A stretch of 64,000 nt of DNA, taken from the NCBI GenBank assembly GCA_030267565.1, contig BRXU01000028.1:1141001-1205000 (forward strand), given 5' to 3'. The translations under genes were made by a program, and so were the position numbers. This DNA comes from Pleodorina starrii (Eukaryota; Chlorophyta; Chlorophyceae; Chlamydomonadales; Volvocaceae). Shown one piece after another: positions 61,501 through 64,000 of this stretch (position 1 is its first letter; every line of letters begins with the position of its first letter). The notes below the pieces were generated by a model that did no database searches, had not been told where the DNA came from, and saw nothing but the letters and a program-made list of their open reading frames with translations.

Positions 61501-63977
61501 GGAAGCCACCACGGACTCGTCCAGACCCAGACTGCGCAGAGGAGGTTGGTTGGGTTGGTTGGGTTGATTGGTTAGAGGTTAGGGGCGGCAGCGAGGTATA
61601 CAGCACGAAAGAGAGCTTCCCCCCTCGTCCCTCACCGTGCCAGCGATGTTCAGTGCGTTGCTGCGCCACCTTCCTTCCCCCCTTGCCCCTCCTCCCTTGC
61701 CCTCCCCTCTCAACCCTCCCTGCCCCACCGTGCCGCGATGTTCAGTGCGTTACTGCGCCCCGGCACGCCCCACAGCAGCTTGTAGGTGGGGGCCAGAGCC
61801 GCCTCGTCGAACTCCACAGAGGCGTTCTCGAAGCGCGGGTCGTCGAACTTGAGGCCGGTCATGACGCTGTGGTGGGTGGTGGCGACCGTCAGGGCACCGG
61901 CGCCCACACCACCTGTTGGGGGGGGGGGCGGAACAGAGCGGAATAGAGCGGGTAAACAGGAGGACAGAAGAAGAGCGGGCAGGGAAGTGCTGGGAAGGGA
62001 CGGACCAGGGCCGGGCAGGGGAAGGGCGAGGCAGGGCAGGGACGGGTGGGGTGTATTCGCGGATACAGGGATAATAAGATCCGCTCACCCCCCCAAGTCC
62101 ATCCGCTGGGCTCGTCCAGTCAGTACGACACTACAGCATTGCCGTATGTTACCCACCCTTGACCAGCCTCTTGAGCAGCGCCACTCCCAGCGCCGCCCCC
62201 TCTAGCGGATCCGTCCCGGTGCCCAGCTCGTCCAGTAGCAGCAGGCTCTTGCCGTCCGCCTCCGCGCGCAGGGCCTGAGGGGGGAAGGGGGGAGTGGTGG
62301 TGGTGGTGATGGGGGCTGTTTTCGGCGTATTGACGTCGAGGCGTTTTGTTGAGGATTTAGGTAGATGCTGTTTGTCGAAGAGTGTGTCCTCGCAGAGCAG
62401 TTCTCGTTGGTGGCTTATGTGGCTGGGGGAGGTGATGGAGGTGGGCTGTTGGGGGGCTCGGCGGAGGATGGTCACAATGCAAATAATGAACGACCTGCCC
62501 GACAGAGAAGGTAAGAGAACACAAAATGCGCTTTTGCGAATGAACGAACACGCCCAGACGCGCACGCACGCACGCACGCACGCACGGACACGCATTTTAA
62601 CCCAAAGTCCGATTGTCTTTACCCAGATCAGACAGCGCACGTAAACGTAAACGCGCCCCAACGCGTCCCCCAGCCCCGGTTCGTCTCTCCTTACACCTAA
62701 ACCACCCCATCCCTCGCCCCCACACACCCCACCCACACGCCCACACCCCCCAAACACGCCCACGCCCCCACCTGTATCCTCCTCAGGTGTCCACTAAATG
62801 TGGAGAGGTTGGCCGTGAGCGACTGCTCATCACCAATGTCCGCCAGCACCGAGGAGAAGGCGGGCAGTCGCGCGGGGGCCTCCGCGGGCAGAGCCAGACC
62901 CGCCTTGGCCATCGCGGCCGCCAGCCCCAGTGCCTTCATAGCCGCCGTCTTGCCACCCGTGTTGGGACCCGTGATGACCACGACGGAGGTGTCGGGGCGG
63001 ACTACCCAGTCGATGGGGCGGGGGGGCTGCAGAGCGGCCAGGGCGGCCTGGCAGCGGAGAAGGGGAGGGGCGGGGGGGCGGGGGGGCAGGTGGCCGGGTG
63101 GGCGGATGGGGGAAAGGAGGGAGAAACGATGGCATGTGGGAGGCAGACTGGTCGACTGGCGCCAGTCGCGGGGTCGGCGCCCACTTTGGGCCAGTTTGGG
63201 AGGGGGGTGAACATGGCGCGTGGCGGACGGCTGTGAACGGTGGTACTGCAATGTACGGCTCTTCCGTACCTGCGGCGTGTTGGCCTCGTCGCCGCTGGCG
63301 CTCCCCTCGCCATCACTGTCAGACCCAGATCCGAATCCGAATCCGGATCTCCGAAGCAGAACTTCCTTCCGCGTGCCTAGCAACCGCCGCCGCGAGCCGC
63401 CGCCGCCGCCGCTGGTGGTGGAGGCGGAAGCCGCCGTCAACGACGCGTTGGCGGCGGGGGCGGATGGGCTCATGCGTACGACACGCTCCAAGGATTCCTT
63501 CTGGGTGAGGTACTCGCCGTACAGGAGCGGGTGGCGTAGGCCGCGCAGTCGTACGGCGTACCGCTCGTCCGGGTCGCGCATGAGGCTGCCGTCGCCGTAG
63601 TCGCCCCCGTCGTCGTCCTGCGGAGTACGGCGTACGGCGCGTACGGCACGACACACGGCAGATGGAAACGCGGTACCCAAAGGCAACAAAAACAAAAAAT
63701 CAGTAACGCGCCATGCAGCAAAGCATGTGGGCATACAGAACAGCGTGGGCAGTGCACCGCACTGCAATACACACCGTCCGGCTCGCCGGCCCTCCCTCCC
63801 TTCCGCATGTACTACATGCCGTACCTCCTCGCCGCCCTCCCCCCTCGCCCGCCGCCGCATGGCCGCGCCGCCGCGCGCATGAAACACGTTGTCCCAAGGT
63901 ACGATCTCCGGCAGTACACCCTGGATCCACATGCTGTACCGCGCGCGGGCCGACAGCACATCCAGCCAGGCGACCAC
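58556..63977 (-). CDS. MUTS2: MutS2-like ATPase, 5' end beyond the right edge
   Basis: Nine exons visible on the minus strand: 63825-63977, 63270-63617, 62772-63047, 62157-62274, 61729-61912, 61379-61531, 60997-61087, 60196-60681, 58556-59728; 993 codons in phase. The upstream intron begins at 63978. MutS2 proteins act in recombination control or ribosome rescue rather than mismatch repair. Exon 1 here is the end of the clamp/lever region (WLDVLSARARYSMWIQG). The ATPase follows: LRGLRHPLLYGEYL, Walker A GPNTGGKTAAMK, LADIGDEQSLTANLSTFSGH, Walker B SLLLLDELGTGTDPLEG and the ATTHH switch. After KLLWGVPGRSNALNIAARLG comes a coiled coil, then about 500 residues rich in Ala and Gln. No Smr nuclease domain is recognisable at the C terminus. 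An extra exon between 59729 and 60195 cannot be excluded. Confidence 0.9.
61101..61122. repeat. (GT)n microsatellite, MutS2-like intron
   Basis: GTGTGTGTGTGTGTGTGTG just outside exon 61087; similar simple repeats (CGCA)n lie at 62560-62586. Confidence 0.85.
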
Positions 63978-64000
63978 CTGCGGCGCCGGGGGGTCGGGTG

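Overview
The window is nuclear DNA of a volvocine green alga (the Chlamydomonas/Gonium/Volvox group). The evidence is the GC-rich, intron-dense genes with short GT..AG introns, the long Ala/Gly/Gln/Pro-rich protein insertions, the TGTAA poly(A) signals, a flagellar IFT22 gene, and a poly(A)-binding protein very close to what I remember of Chlamydomonas RB47. I cannot name the species. I rebuilt gene models by hand from splice sites and reading phase. Every multi-exon model below sums to a whole number of codons.

Layout, left to right. 0-2.3 kb: a GA-rich minisatellite, perhaps the last exon of a gene entering from the left. 2.3-2.9 kb (-): TIC20-like chloroplast import channel. 3.15-4.4 kb (+): IFT22/RABL5. 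5.2-6.7 kb (+): ribosomal protein S2. 8.3-13.5 kb (+): poly(A)-binding protein. 14.7-17.4 kb (-): NADPH-cytochrome P450 reductase. 18.0-24.0 kb (+): large membrane-anchored alpha/beta hydrolase with a changed nucleophile elbow. 24.0-27.5 kb: no recognisable gene. 27.5-31.2 kb (-): monoacylglycerol-lipase-like hydrolase with micro-exons. 32.7-40.7 kb (+): a 14-exon gene that joins a pfkB-family kinase to a LOG-family phosphoribohydrolase. 43.5-47.7 kb (-): nodulin-like major facilitator transporter. 48.1-49.8 kb (+): ribosomal protein L26. 51.2-57.8 kb (-): long-form tRNase Z. 58.6 kb to the right edge (-): MutS2-like protein, 5' end outside the window.

Gene order largely alternates strand. 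Four head-to-head pairs (TIC20/IFT22, CPR/hydrolase, lipase/pfkB-LOG, MFS/RPL26) and four tail-to-tail pairs leave only RPS2-PABP and MutS2-tRNase Z in tandem. This is not an operon; the genes are unrelated housekeeping functions (translation, RNA processing, organelle import, flagella, redox, lipid and nucleoside metabolism).

The most interesting item is the pfkB-LOG fusion. The kinase domain would make a nucleoside 5'-monophosphate and the LOG domain would cleave such a nucleotide to base plus ribose 5-phosphate, so the fusion suggests a one-protein salvage or cytokinin-activation route. Other notable items are a MITE-like insertion whose target-site duplication contains a tRNase Z splice donor, two consecutive GC-AG introns and a dual start in the same gene, a short repeat motif scattered through introns of four genes, and a 160-bp tandem duplication between PABP and CPR.
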